Part shown: positions 14,894 to 24,066 of the stretch, piece after piece
Numbering within the stretch: the stretch's first letter is position 1
Layout: each line of letters begins with the position of its first letter
Source: Rhodoligotrophos sp. CJ14
GTDB lineage: Bacteria; Pseudomonadota; Alphaproteobacteria; Rhizobiales; Im1
Direction: 5' to 3'
Assembly: GCF_038811545.1 (NCBI RefSeq)
Contig: NZ_CP133319.1
Span: 3,554,001-3,618,000 of the forward strand
Length of the DNA stretch: 64,000 nt
Notes under the pieces: model-generated
Told to the model about the DNA's origin: nothing
What the model saw: the letters and a program-made list of their open reading frames with translations, nothing else
The model's database searches: none
Position numbers and translations under genes: made by a program

Positions 14894-17643
14894 CAGAGCA
14901 ACATGGGGATGATCGCCGCGACGGCTTGCTTGCCGCCGCGCTGGACTATGCGCGCCGGGGATGGCCGGTGTTCCCGTGCTCGCCCTCGCAGACCAAGGGC
15001 GAGAGCAAGCAGCCGCTGACGCCCAAATCCACATCTGGCCAGAAGGATGGCGGGCTTTATCTCGCCACCACCGATGAGGCGCAGATTAGAGCCTGGTGGA
15101 ACCGCTTCCCCAAGGCACTGATCGGCATGCCCACGGGCGAACGCGCCGGGGTGTTCGTGGTCGATCTCGACCCGCGCAAGTTCCCGGCTGACGACATGCT
15201 GGCGAGCCTGGCCTCGTTCTGCGGTGGAGTGCTGCCGCCATGCCCGGTGGTGCGCACGCAATCGGGCGGGCTGCATCTGTGGTTTGCCTATCCCGAGATG
15301 CCGGCAGGCGAGCGCCTGGGCAACCGGGCGAGCCTGTTTTCCAAACTGGAGAACGTGGACGCTGCCATTGCCGGCCATGTCGATATCCGCGGTGAAGGCG
15401 GTTATGTGATCGTGCCGCCCTCGGTGATGGTGGATGGCGCGGCCTATCTCTGGGAGCAATCGCCCGATGATGGGCCAATCCCCGCAGCCCCGCCGCGGCT
15501 GTTGGATCTGGTGTTGCGCCGCGGTGAGTTTGCCCGAGGCGCGCCACATCATGCAACGCCGATCGCCAGTGGCACCGAGCCACAGGCCAAGGTGGATGAG
15601 GCGGTGCGGCGCTATGCGCTGGCAGCGCTCGACGGTGAGCTTGAGGAACTGGCATCCTGCCCCAAGGGGCGGCGCGGCTTTACCCTCAACAAATGTGGCT
15701 ATGTGCTTGGCCAGCTGGTTGCGGCGGGGGCGCTTTCCCATGCCATCGTCGTTGCGGGCCTGAGAGATGCCTGCGCGCGCAACGGTCTGCCGGCGGCAGA
15801 CGGCTGGAAGGTGGTCGATGCCAATATTGAACGCTCTGTGCGCGATGGCATGGCCTCGCCCCGTGACCTTTCCGACATAGAGCGCAAGGCGCGAGCTCGG
15901 GCCGAAGGTTTTGGGCGGCCTCGTCGTGATGAACCGCCACCGCCTGACCCCGATGACTATCCCGACCCCGCAGCCCCGTATGATGATGGCTGGGCTGATG
16001 ATGGTGGCGCGGGCGCCCCGCCTGGCGGTGGCAGTGATGACATCGACCCGGAAAAGCTCGGCCGTTGCGCGGAGGAGCCGCAGAACGACACCGGCAACGG
16101 CCGGCGGCTGCTGATCTGGTTCGGGGATGACCTGCTGCAGGTGCGCGATGTTGGCTGGCATGCCTGGGCCGGCAGCCATTGGGAGGTCAAAGGCGGTGAC
16201 GAATATGTCACCCGGCGAGCGCAGGAGGTCGCCGAGCGCATCGCCTATGAGGCCGACCTGATCAGCGCGACACCCTCCGAGCGATCCTTGCTCGAGGCGG
16301 CCAAGTCGATCCGCAAAAAGCCGGAGAAAGACCGCACCGAGGAAGAGAGTAACCTGCTGAAATCGGCCGCTGAGGTGCAGGACGCGGTTGAGAAGCGGCA
16401 GGCTGCCCGACGGCGGTTCGCTATCTCCTCGGGCAATAACTCGCGCATCGTCGGCATGATCACCCAGGCGCTGCCGCATAAGACCGTGGCGCCCGATGAT
16501 CTCGACCCGGACCCGCTCAAGTTCAATGTGCTGAACGGCACGCTGGTGTTCAGGAAGGTCGAGGACCCGGAAGGGCCGGATCTGGATGAACCGCGCTGGG
16601 ACATGACGGTTGAGCTGCAGCCGCATGACCGGGCCGACCTCATCACCAAGATGGCGCCGGTGCGCTATGACAGGGGCGCGACCTGCCCGAAATGGACAGC
16701 CTTCCTTGATCGCTTTTTGCCCGATGCGGCGGTGCGCGAGTTCGTGCAGGTCTATTCCGGCTATGGGCTCACCGGCCTGACCGGTGAGCAGGTGCTGGTG
16801 TTCATGTATGGCACCGGCGCCAATGGTAAGAGCACCTTCATCGAAGCCATCTGCCGGATGCTGGGGGCCTATGCGCAATCGCTCAATCCGGAGGCGGTGA
16901 CTGGCATCGGCCAGCGGCGGGGCGATCAGGCAACGCCGGAGCTTGCCCGGCTTACGGGCGCGCGACTGGTGCGCGTTTCCGAGCTGCCGCGCGGTGAACC
17001 CTTGCGCGAAGGCCTGATCAAGGCCCTGACCGGTGGAGAGCCAACGCAGGTGCGCCACCTGCATAAGGGCTTCTTCGACATGTATCCGACCTTCAAGGCG
17101 GTGATGTCGGGCAATGACCTGCCGCAGGTGGGCGGTGTCGACCATGGCATATGGCGACGATTGCGGCTGATCCCCTGGAACGTGACCATTCCCGATGCCG
17201 AGCGCCGGCCTATGGAACAGGTGCTGGCGGAATTCGAGGCGGAACGGTCCGGCATCCTGAACTGGCTCATCGAGGGCCTGCGCAAATACATGACGCACGG
17301 GCTCCATGCGCCGCCAGAGGTCATGGCGGCAACGCTCGCCTATCGCGAGGAAATGGACCCTGTCGGCGGCTTCATCAATGACTGCGTCGAGCGAGCACCG
17401 CCTGGCGTGAGCGTGTCGGTGACGGCGCGGGAGATGTATGAGGCCTTCGTTGCCTGGTGCCATGCCAATGCGGTGCGGCCATGGAAGGAAGCGACCTTCG
17501 GACGGGTGATGCCGCAGAAGGGCTTCACCAAGACCAATGAGCGAATTAGGCGCTATCTCGACGTGCGGCTGCACGATGTCCCGGCGCGCGATGATGGCCA
17601 ATCTGCGCCGCAGCCGCCGCATCCGGCGGATGATGACCCATGA
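14890..17643 (+). CDS. Primase-polymerase/SF3 helicase replication protein
   Basis: This 917-aa protein initiates phage replication. The N-terminal prim-pol domain (about 1-215) shows VFVVDLDPRKFP with the DxD metal site, VVRTQSGGLHLWFAYPE and RGEGGYVIVPPS. A linker rich in Asp and Pro follows (about 335-385). The C-terminal D5/P4-family SF3 helicase has Walker A FMYGTGANGKSTFIEAI (about 640-650) and the sensor-like VMSGNDLPQVGGVDHGIWRR. Direct adjacency to the GCGAGGGTT repeats suggests that they form its origin. It starts in an overlap with the zinc-finger gene. Confidence 0.9.
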   Translation: MTEQHGDDRRDGLLAAALDYARRGWPVFPCSPSQTKGESKQPLTPKSTSGQKDGGLYLATTDEAQIRAWWNRFPKALIGMPTGERAGVFVVDLDPRKFPADDMLASLASFCGGVLPPCPVVRTQSGGLHLWFAYPEMPAGERLGNRASLFSKLENVDAAIAGHVDIRGEGGYVIVPPSVMVDGAAYLWEQSPDDGPIPAAPPRLLDLVLRRGEFARGAPHHATPIASGTEPQAKVDEAVRRYALAALDGELEELASCPKGRRGFTLNKCGYVLGQLVAAGALSHAIVVAGLRDACARNGLPAADGWKVVDANIERSVRDGMASPRDLSDIERKARARAEGFGRPRRDEPPPPDPDDYPDPAAPYDDGWADDGGAGAPPGGGSDDIDPEKLGRCAEEPQNDTGNGRRLLIWFGDDLLQVRDVGWHAWAGSHWEVKGGDEYVTRRAQEVAERIAYEADLISATPSERSLLEAAKSIRKKPEKDRTEEESNLLKSAAEVQDAVEKRQAARRRFAISSGNNSRIVGMITQALPHKTVAPDDLDPDPLKFNVLNGTLVFRKVEDPEGPDLDEPRWDMTVELQPHDRADLITKMAPVRYDRGATCPKWTAFLDRFLPDAAVREFVQVYSGYGLTGLTGEQVLVFMYGTGANGKSTFIEAICRMLGAYAQSLNPEAVTGIGQRRGDQATPELARLTGARLVRVSELPRGEPLREGLIKALTGGEPTQVRHLHKGFFDMYPTFKAVMSGNDLPQVGGVDHGIWRRLRLIPWNVTIPDAERRPMEQVLAEFEAERSGILNWLIEGLRKYMTHGLHAPPEVMAATLAYREEMDPVGGFINDCVERAPPGVSVSVTAREMYEAFVAWCHANAVRPWKEATFGRVMPQKGFTKTNERIRRYLDVRLHDVPARDDGQSAPQPPHPADDDP

Positions 17644-17658
17644 CATCGCCCGAATCTC

Positions 17659-17935
17659 GCGAGGGTTGCGAGGGTTTGCGAGGGTTTTGGAAAACCCTCG
17701 CCTTGCTGAAAGTCATTCAGGTTCAGTGACTTACGAAGTATCTGCGAGGGTTGCGAGGGTTTACGCGCGCCGCACGTATGAGAGAGAGGGGTAAGGGGTC
17801 AGAGCGATGTTTTCATACGACTATAGGGAAAAACCCTCGCAACTCTCGCAAGAGGAGATTAGAGGGCTGATAAATAAAGATAAAAGGGCTGCGAGGGTTG
17901 CTAACCAAGTCTCGTATAACCCTCGCAACCCTCGC
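17659..17935. repeat. Iteron-like cluster of GCGAGGGTT, candidate origin
   Basis: Ten exact copies of a 9-mer lie within 277 bp. Forward copies start at 17659, 17668, 17678, 17744, 17753 and 17891; inverted copies (AACCCTCGC) start at 17693, 17832, 17918 and 17927. A degenerate inverted copy starts at 17841. Several are adjacent at 9-bp spacing. The cluster starts right after the primase-helicase stop and runs into the 5' end of the next gene. Ordered direct and inverted short repeats beside an initiator gene fit a replication origin; a repressor array is the alternative. Confidence 0.7.
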
Positions 17936-18526
17936 AAAGCGACCATAAAGGCCGATTTGCGCCAGGACACGGACGCCTGGTCGCTGCTCGTCTGGGCTTA
18001 CAAGACCGAATGCGTGCGGGCTTGTGCCGGCGGAACTGCCGATTGGGTGCAGACCCCTGATCGGTCATCCCTGTGCATGGCCGAGCGCCGCGGTGGCCTC
18101 ATCAATGGCTGGCTGCCGGTGCACGAGGACTCGCTTTGGGTCGATGCCTGGGTGCGGCAGCTGAAGCGTGATGATTATTGGCTGATGGTGAAGCATGCCG
18201 AGCGTGGGGAAGTACCTAGCCGGGATGTGAAGCTGCCGCCACTGAAGTGCCGGCCGGTCATGAGGCAAACGGCGCATGGTCCCGTGCCGAAGATGCTAAG
18301 GCATCCGCGGACCCATCGTCCCTATGCGTGCTTGGTGGAATTCGTTGGCTATTCGCCAGCGGAGATCGCGAGGGCACAAGCCGAGGCTGACGCGCGCGCT
18401 GCTCGTTTCGAGGCAATGCTGGTGGCTCTGTTCCTGGATCTCGACCACATCGGCCAACCCTTAGGGAAATGGCGGGTTTTGGAGCCCTGGAAGGGATATT
18501 ACGGCAGAACCAAATCTGCCGCTTGA
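17807..18526 (+). CDS. Hypothetical protein downstream of the replication gene
   Basis: The 239-aa product has no family I recognise. Its first 45 residues are encoded by the repeat cluster (KPSQLSQEE; NPRNPRKA), so the N terminus may be shaped by DNA constraints. The middle is rich in Trp and Arg (SLLVWAYKTECVRACAGG; WVDAWVRQLKRDDYWLMVK) and the C terminus is helical. An AAGGGG site precedes the ATG. The position suggests a replication or late-switch role; that is a guess. Confidence 0.6.
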   Translation: MFSYDYREKPSQLSQEEIRGLINKDKRAARVANQVSYNPRNPRKATIKADLRQDTDAWSLLVWAYKTECVRACAGGTADWVQTPDRSSLCMAERRGGLINGWLPVHEDSLWVDAWVRQLKRDDYWLMVKHAERGEVPSRDVKLPPLKCRPVMRQTAHGPVPKMLRHPRTHRPYACLVEFVGYSPAEIARAQAEADARAARFEAMLVALFLDLDHIGQPLGKWRVLEPWKGYYGRTKSAA

Positions 18527-18583
18527 CATTTTGCGCAAAAAACTTGACAGTCCGCACATGCTGAGCGCATTGCGCGTTCGGGC

Positions 18584-18617
18584 GAACCCCTCCGGAGAGT
18601 TCCGCGAGGGGTTTTTT
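18584..18617 (+). terminator. Rho-independent terminator
   Basis: Stem AACCCCTC (18585-18592) pairs with GAGGGGTT (18606-18613), followed by a T-run to 18617. It separates the regulation/replication module from the packaging module. Two TTGACA elements lie just upstream (18523 and 18544), but no convincing -10 follows. Confidence 0.75.
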
Positions 18618-18633
18618 GTTGGGCATCTCCCAT

Positions 18634-19365
18634 ATGGCGACCGTCGACCCTTCCCGCACCTTGGCCGACATGACCAAGGCTGAGAAGAACATTCGGTTTG
18701 GCATTGCTCGTGGGCTTACCCAGACAGCACAGGCGGCCCATCGCGATCTGGTCAAGGGTGCTCGCGCGGCGTTCGACAGGCCGACAAAGGCTACGCTGGA
18801 TGCGTTCTACATCCGCCCGGCAACGCGCGAGCTGCTCGAGGCAGAGGTTGGTGTGAAAGATGAGCTCGCTGGTTTTGCCAAGGGGACGCCTGCCTCGAAG
18901 TTCTTGGCGCCCCACATCTTTGGGGGAGGTCGACGCCAGAAGCGATCGGAACGTGCTCTGTCCATAGCCGGTCTGATGGGCAACAAGGGCTTCCTGGTGC
19001 CGGGCTCAGGCATGAAGCTCAATCAGTATGGCAACATACCGGGCAGCACCATGGTACGCATCCTGGCCGACCTTCGAGCAGCTGAGACCACCGCCGGCTA
19101 TCAGATGAACCGCACGGCCGCATCGCAGAAGCGGAACAGGAACTATCGCCGCGAGCGCTACTTCGTGCCGCCGCCCGGCAGCAAGCTTACGCCGGGGGTC
19201 TATCGCCGCCGTGGTGGCAAGATCGCACCCGTCCTGATCTTCGTGCCCGATGTCCAGTACCACAAGCGGTTCGACTTCTTTGGCATCGTCAGCCGCAGCG
19301 TCGAGCGAAATGCATCAAGGCTCATCCAGCGGTCGATACGGCAGGCGCTGGCAACGATGCGGTGA
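18634..19365 (+). CDS. Hypothetical phage structural-type protein
   Basis: This 243-aa basic protein begins MATVDPSRTLADMTKAEKN. The helical start (IRFGIARGLTQTAQAAHRDL), Arg-rich middle (AASQKRNRNYRRERYFVPPP) and C-terminal helix (VERNASRLIQRSIRQALATM) loosely resemble minor tail proteins of the lambda gpZ type. The position just ahead of the small terminase is unusual for that. The ATG at 18634 is chosen over the upstream in-frame start at 18616, which lies in the terminator T-run. The function is uncertain. Confidence 0.5.
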   Translation: MATVDPSRTLADMTKAEKNIRFGIARGLTQTAQAAHRDLVKGARAAFDRPTKATLDAFYIRPATRELLEAEVGVKDELAGFAKGTPASKFLAPHIFGGGRRQKRSERALSIAGLMGNKGFLVPGSGMKLNQYGNIPGSTMVRILADLRAAETTAGYQMNRTAASQKRNRNYRRERYFVPPPGSKLTPGVYRRRGGKIAPVLIFVPDVQYHKRFDFFGIVSRSVERNASRLIQRSIRQALATMR

Positions 19366-19487
19366 GCGACGGGGCCCCTGGGGTGCAGGGATTTTGCGGG
19401 TAATTCGGACCGCGGGCCCCCGCCAGTCTCACGGCTTTTTCGAAGCCTAAACAGCAGCTAAAGACACGCTAAAGAGGAACATCATCG
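19366..19487. other. Gap before the small terminase, candidate cos region
   Basis: This 122-bp non-coding stretch has the palindrome GGGGCCCC (19371-19378) and the hairpin GCGGG-CC-CCCGC (19412-19423). Lambda-type terminases cut at cos directly upstream of the small subunit gene, so this is the expected place. No known cos sequence is recognised. Confidence 0.3.
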
Positions 19488-20207
19488 GTGAGTTTAGCAG
19501 AGGCAACGCACGCGCATATCGTGAGCAAGGGCGAGTTCGCGCGCCTGAGCAACGTGACGCCCGGGCGGGTCTCACAGTGGATAGCCGAGGGCAAGATCCA
19601 CGGGCCCGCCCTGGTTGGCGATGGTCGGATGGCGCGGATCAATGTGGCGATCGCGCAAGCCCAGCTGCGCGGCAATCTCGACATCGGGCAGCGGCTTGGC
19701 AATGGCATCGAGACGCGTCTCGATACTTGTCTCGACGCCCATCCCGGCGCCACTGATGGCGGTGCTGCCCGCAGTCCTGGCGCCAGTTCCGCGAGCAGCC
19801 CGACCGCTCCTGCGGCGTCACCGGTCTGGACGCCGCCTGCCCCGGCAGTCGATGCCTTCGAGGATCGGCTGCGGCGCGAGAAGATCCGGGAGCTCGAGTT
19901 TCGCAATCGTGCGGCCGCCGAGCAGGAGCTCGCGCGCCGGGGGATCTATGTGCGCAGCGACCAGGCGGGCATGGCGATGCGCAATGCCTTGCGCGAAATG
20001 CTGACCGTCTGCGAGGGGGCGCTGAGCGATCTCGCCTCCGCGATCGCCGCCAAATTCGAGGTGCCGCAGCGGGATGTGCTGCACCTCATGAAGACGGAGT
20101 TTCGCGCTGTGCGCCAGCGCGCATCGGAGGCCGCTGCGGCACGCGCCAAAGCCATGCCTTCGATCATCCCGGACATACAAGACGACACCGAGGATCTGCC
20201 CGCGTGA
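19488..20207 (+). CDS. Terminase small subunit (Nu1-like)
   Basis: The small terminase binds the packaging site and recruits the large subunit. The N-terminal winged HTH (VSKGEFARLSNVTPGRVSQW, then IAEGKIHGPALV) is Nu1-like. An Ala/Pro/Ser linker (about 88-125) precedes the helical oligomerisation region DRLRREKIRELEFRNRAAAE. It starts with GTG after a GAGGAA site. It overlaps the start of the large subunit by 4 nt. The length of 239 aa is longer than lambda Nu1. Confidence 0.82.
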   Translation: MSLAEATHAHIVSKGEFARLSNVTPGRVSQWIAEGKIHGPALVGDGRMARINVAIAQAQLRGNLDIGQRLGNGIETRLDTCLDAHPGATDGGAARSPGASSASSPTAPAASPVWTPPAPAVDAFEDRLRREKIRELEFRNRAAAEQELARRGIYVRSDQAGMAMRNALREMLTVCEGALSDLASAIAAKFEVPQRDVLHLMKTEFRAVRQRASEAAAARAKAMPSIIPDIQDDTEDLPA

Positions 20208-22195
20208 CCATCCACATCACCAATGCGGAGCGCCTCGCCATGGAAGCCCTGGCGGAGGTGTTCACGCCGCCGCCGCCCGTCGACTTTCTCGGTTGGGCCG
20301 AGGACAATATCATCTTCTCCGAACGGGAGAGCCAATTCCCGGGTCCCTATAACCGCACGCTGTTTCCGTATTTCGACGAGATCCTCAGGGCACTCGGGCC
20401 GGATGACCCCTGCCGCTTCGTCACCCTAATCAAATCCGCCCAGATCGGCGGCACCGTGCTCGGCAATATCTTCGTTTGCGGCTCGATCGCGATGGACCCG
20501 GGCGACTTGCTCTATGTGCACCCGACCGAGGAAAATGCTCGGCGCTGGTCGAAGATGAAGCTGGCGCCCATGCTGCGGTCCAACACCGCGATTAGCGAGA
20601 TGTTCCCGCAGCGCTCGCGCGATGGCTCCGACTCGGTGATGTACAAGGAGCGTCGCGACGGCCGCGGCGCCATTCAGATCTCAGGCGCAAATTCGCCGGC
20701 AAGCCTCAGCCAGGTGACCATGCGCCGCCAAGTGCATGACGATCTTGCCAAATGGGAGATGAATGCGGCGGGCGACCCGGAGGTGCAAGCCGACAGCCGC
20801 TCGCGGAGTCACGAGTTTGCCAAGATCCTGAAGGTCTCGACCCCGCTCATCCTGCCGGGGTGCCGGATCACGAGAAGCTTCGAGGCGGGCAGCCAGGAAT
20901 ATCCTTATGTGCCGTGCCCGCATTGCGATCATATGCATGTGCTCGAATGGGAGAACATGCTCGCCAATCTGGACGAGGCGCATCCGGAGAATGCCTGTTT
21001 CACCTGTCCGGCTTGCGGCGCCGAGATCCTCGAGCATCATCGCCGCTCCATGCTGGCCGGGCTCCAATGGCGGGCACATAATCCGCAGGCGATGCGCGAG
21101 CATCGCTCGTTCTACATCTGGTCTGCCTATTCCTATCTTCAGTCTTGGGAACGGATTGCCCGCGAGTGGCTGAAGGCCAAGGGCGATCCGGCGTCCGAGC
21201 AGACCTTCCTCAATGACACCGTGGGCTTGGCGTACAAGGCGCAGGGCGAGTCCGTGTCATGGGAGACCATCCGCGATCGCGCCTCTGAAGCGGCATACGG
21301 GCGCGGGCAGATCCCGCGCGGTGCGCTGCTGATCACCATCGGCGTTGATTGCCAGCAGGATCGTGTCGAGTGGCAGGTGGTGGGCTGGGGGGCCGAGTTC
21401 CGCCGCTATGTCATTGAGTATGGCGTCTTTCCCGGTCACATCTCGGATGTGGAATGCCAGGACAAGCTCGACGGGCTGCTGGTGCAGACCTGGCCCAATG
21501 CCGCAGGTCAGCAGCTTGCCGCGGACCTCCTGGCCATCGACGGCAATGCCTGGACCGAGGATGTGTGGGGATGGGCGCGCAAGCACCCGGTCTCCAAGGT
21601 AATCATGGTCCGCGGCGTTGCCAGCGAGACCGCGCCGCGCATTCAGCGGGTCAAGAAGGAGCGCACCCGAAGCGGCAAGCTGCTGCGCTACTCCAAGCGG
21701 TTCTACAACTTCGGGACGAGCGTCATGAAGATGTCGCTCTACCGGGATCTCGGCAAAGAGGATCCGGGCGAGCGCGGCTATGTGGGTTTTCCGCGCGGGC
21801 TGGATGACGAGTATTTCCGGCAGCTCACAGCCGAGCGCCGCAAAGGTGTCCGGAACAAGGCCGGCTTCACCGTCTATCAGTGGGTGAAGGATCCGAACCA
21901 AGCCAATGAGGGGCTCGACACCATGCTGCAAGCGGAAGCTGCCGCCACCAAGCTTGGCGTGCGCAGCCTGCCCGATGCGGCCTGGGCAAAGCTCGAGGCT
22001 GAGCGGGAGACCCCGCCTGCCGACGCTCAGTTGGATTTCGAGGATCTGCCGATTGCCAAGGCCCCACTGTCCGCTCCCGCCAAACCGACAGAACGTGCCC
22101 CGGCCGCCGCCGCCGAGCCTGAGCTTCGGCCAACGGGAGTGCCTCTGCCCAGGCCGCAGCGCCGCGTGGTGCGGTCGGGATTCTTGGGGCGATAG
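20204..22195 (+). CDS. Terminase large subunit (lambda gpA family)
   Basis: This is the packaging motor ATPase and cos nuclease. It has the GpA-type Walker A region VTLIKSAQIGGTVLGN, a zinc pair (YVPCPHCDHMHVLEWEN ... CFTCPACGAEIL), and the nuclease-domain start LLITIGVDCQQDRVEWQVVG. The 663-aa length is typical of gpA. The C-terminal tail is Pro/Ala-rich and probably contacts the portal. The GTG start overlaps the small-subunit stop. A gpA-type enzyme implies cos-type packaging. Confidence 0.93.
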   Translation: MTIHITNAERLAMEALAEVFTPPPPVDFLGWAEDNIIFSERESQFPGPYNRTLFPYFDEILRALGPDDPCRFVTLIKSAQIGGTVLGNIFVCGSIAMDPGDLLYVHPTEENARRWSKMKLAPMLRSNTAISEMFPQRSRDGSDSVMYKERRDGRGAIQISGANSPASLSQVTMRRQVHDDLAKWEMNAAGDPEVQADSRSRSHEFAKILKVSTPLILPGCRITRSFEAGSQEYPYVPCPHCDHMHVLEWENMLANLDEAHPENACFTCPACGAEILEHHRRSMLAGLQWRAHNPQAMREHRSFYIWSAYSYLQSWERIAREWLKAKGDPASEQTFLNDTVGLAYKAQGESVSWETIRDRASEAAYGRGQIPRGALLITIGVDCQQDRVEWQVVGWGAEFRRYVIEYGVFPGHISDVECQDKLDGLLVQTWPNAAGQQLAADLLAIDGNAWTEDVWGWARKHPVSKVIMVRGVASETAPRIQRVKKERTRSGKLLRYSKRFYNFGTSVMKMSLYRDLGKEDPGERGYVGFPRGLDDEYFRQLTAERRKGVRNKAGFTVYQWVKDPNQANEGLDTMLQAEAAATKLGVRSLPDAAWAKLEAERETPPADAQLDFEDLPIAKAPLSAPAKPTERAPAAAAEPELRPTGVPLPRPQRRVVRSGFLGR

Positions 22196-22204
22196 GAGCT
22201 GAGC

Positions 22205-22408
22205 ATGGCCTGGACCCAACGTGATCTCGATAATCTTAAGAGCGCGATCGCGCAAGGCGTGACCTCGGCACGGATCGGTGACCGTCAGGTGCAGTATCGC
22301 AGCCTGCAGGAGATGCGCGAGACCCTGGCCCTCATCGAGGCCGAGGTGTCGGGCACCTCGGCTCGGCGATCGCGCCAGTTCCGGTTCAGAACGTCGAAGG
22401 GGCTTTGA
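22205..22408 (+). CDS. Head-tail joining protein (gpW-like)
   Basis: This 67-aa protein (TQRDLDNLKSAIAQGVTSAR, YRSLQEMRETLALIEAE) matches lambda gpW in size and position between the large terminase and portal. gpW plugs the portal vertex so that the tail can attach. The basic C-terminal tail is normal. Confidence 0.8.
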   Translation: MAWTQRDLDNLKSAIAQGVTSARIGDRQVQYRSLQEMRETLALIEAEVSGTSARRSRQFRFRTSKGL

Positions 22409-22411
22409 TCC

Positions 22412-24055
22412 ATGGGATTGTTCTCGCGCGTCGGTCGAGCCCCGGTCCAGACCGCGGTCCAGACCCCGGCCCGGACCGCGGTCCGAGCTGCGGCCCAGAC
22501 CGTGGCAAGGGTCGTGCCCAAAACCTTGGCCCGGGCGATCATGGCGCGCGCCTATCCGGGCTTTTCTGGTTATGAGGGGGCGAGCCAGTCACCGCGCATG
22601 GCGCGGTGGCTGGCGCCGAAGGCCGGCCCCAATGCACTTGCCCAGACGGGACTTGCCACGTTGCGCGACCGCTCGCGCGACATGGTGCGCAACAACGGTA
22701 TCGCCGACAGCGCCGTCGATACGATCGTCACGAACACCATCGGCACTGGCATCGTGCCGCAGTTCCAGACGCCTGATCCGGAGTTCAACCGCAAGCTGGC
22801 CGAGCTCTGGCTCGAATGGACGGACGAGGCGGACGCCGATGGTCGGCTCGACTTCTATGGCCTGCAGGCGCTCGCGGTCCGCTCCATGGTCGAGGCGGGA
22901 GAAGTTTTTGCCAGGCTGCGGACCCGCCGCATCGAGGATGGTCTGTCGGTGCCGTTCCAGGTGCAGCTCATCGAGAGCGAGTTCTGCCCGCTGAACAAGA
23001 ATGAGGACAGCGGCGCGAACAAGATCCGGGCCGGGATTGAGTTCGATCCGATTGGCCGCCGGCTGATGTACCATCTGTACCGCAGCCACCCGGATGATCT
23101 GACCTACGGCTATCTCGGCAACGTGCTCGAGATCGTGCCGGTCCCCGCTGCGGAGGTGGCGCATCTTGCGAGCATCCGCAGGCCCGGCATGGTCCGCGGT
23201 GAGCCGTGGCTCACGCGGGCGTTGGTCAAGCTGCATGACCTCGACAAATACGACGACGCCCAGCTCATGCGCCAGCAGCTGGCGGCGCTGTTCGCGGGCT
23301 TCGTCATTGAGGATATCCCGGAGGACTATGACGAGAACGAAGGGCCGCTTGGCAGCCCGGTTGATCCGGATGGCTATGCGGTCGAGCCGCTCGAGCCCGG
23401 CACGATGCAGCTACTGCCGCGCGGCAAGGATGTGAAGTTCAGCGAGCCGCCGGATCCGGGCAACTCCTATGTGGAGTTCATGCGCCAGCAGCTGCGCGCG
23501 ATCGCAGTGTCGGCCGGCGTGCTCTATGAGCAGCTCACCGGGGATTACAGCCAGGTCAATGACCGGACGTTCCGCGCCTCTGTCAATGAGTTCCGGCGGC
23601 GCTGCGCGATGTGGCAGCACGATCTTGTTGTCTTCCAGTTTTGCAGGCCGGTGGTTCGCCAATGGGCAACCCTCGGCATCCTTGCCGGCAAGATCGTCCC
23701 GCCCCGTGGCATCAACCTCGGCATGATTGCGCGGCCAAAATGGGTGCCGCAGGGCTGGGATTATATCAACCCGGTTCAGGACGTGCAGGCCCGCACCGCT
23801 GAGGTTCGCGCCGGTTTCCGCTCGCGGAGCGATGTGGTCTCCGAGCGCGGATACAATGTGGAGCAGGTCGACGAGGAGATCGCGGCAGACAATGCCCGGG
23901 CCGATCGCTTCGGCATCGTGCTCGACAGCGATCCGCGCAAGGGCAAGGCCGGCGGGCAGGCAGCGCCAGCATCACAAGCGGATCCCGGCGGATCTCAAGA
24001 GCCGGATGACCCGGCGGATTCCGACGATCCGCAGGATCCGGAAGACACCGAGTAA
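22412..24055 (+). CDS. Portal protein (lambda gpB family)
   Basis: This 547-aa protein forms the dodecameric DNA gate at one capsid vertex. It shows RDMVRNNGIADSAVDTIVTN, GTGIVPQFQ, VQLIESEFCPLN and GVLYEQLTGDYSQVNDRTFR, characteristic of lambda-family portals. Residues about 11-34 form a tetrapeptide repeat of VQTA/VQTP/ARTA type encoded by a 12-bp tandem repeat (22444-22503), which is not part of the usual family N terminus. The acidic C-terminal tail is Asp/Pro-rich. Confidence 0.92.
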   Translation: MGLFSRVGRAPVQTAVQTPARTAVRAAAQTVARVVPKTLARAIMARAYPGFSGYEGASQSPRMARWLAPKAGPNALAQTGLATLRDRSRDMVRNNGIADSAVDTIVTNTIGTGIVPQFQTPDPEFNRKLAELWLEWTDEADADGRLDFYGLQALAVRSMVEAGEVFARLRTRRIEDGLSVPFQVQLIESEFCPLNKNEDSGANKIRAGIEFDPIGRRLMYHLYRSHPDDLTYGYLGNVLEIVPVPAAEVAHLASIRRPGMVRGEPWLTRALVKLHDLDKYDDAQLMRQQLAALFAGFVIEDIPEDYDENEGPLGSPVDPDGYAVEPLEPGTMQLLPRGKDVKFSEPPDPGNSYVEFMRQQLRAIAVSAGVLYEQLTGDYSQVNDRTFRASVNEFRRRCAMWQHDLVVFQFCRPVVRQWATLGILAGKIVPPRGINLGMIARPKWVPQGWDYINPVQDVQARTAEVRAGFRSRSDVVSERGYNVEQVDEEIAADNARADRFGIVLDSDPRKGKAGGQAAPASQADPGGSQEPDDPADSDDPQDPEDTE

Positions 24056-24066
24056 GGACGCACAAC

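Noticed and set aside
14869-17646. 925-aa minus-strand frame antisense to the replication gene
   Set aside because: It mirrors the full primase-helicase gene in a G/C-rich region, is rich in His/Arg/Leu/Gly without motifs, and is a codon-bias shadow.
17644-17940. CRISPR array
   Set aside because: The repeats are 9 bp, in both orientations and partly adjacent without unique spacers of constant length; no cas genes are near.
18523-18617. Small RNA gene ending at the terminator
   Set aside because: TTGACA elements are present, but no acceptable -10 box lies at the right distance.
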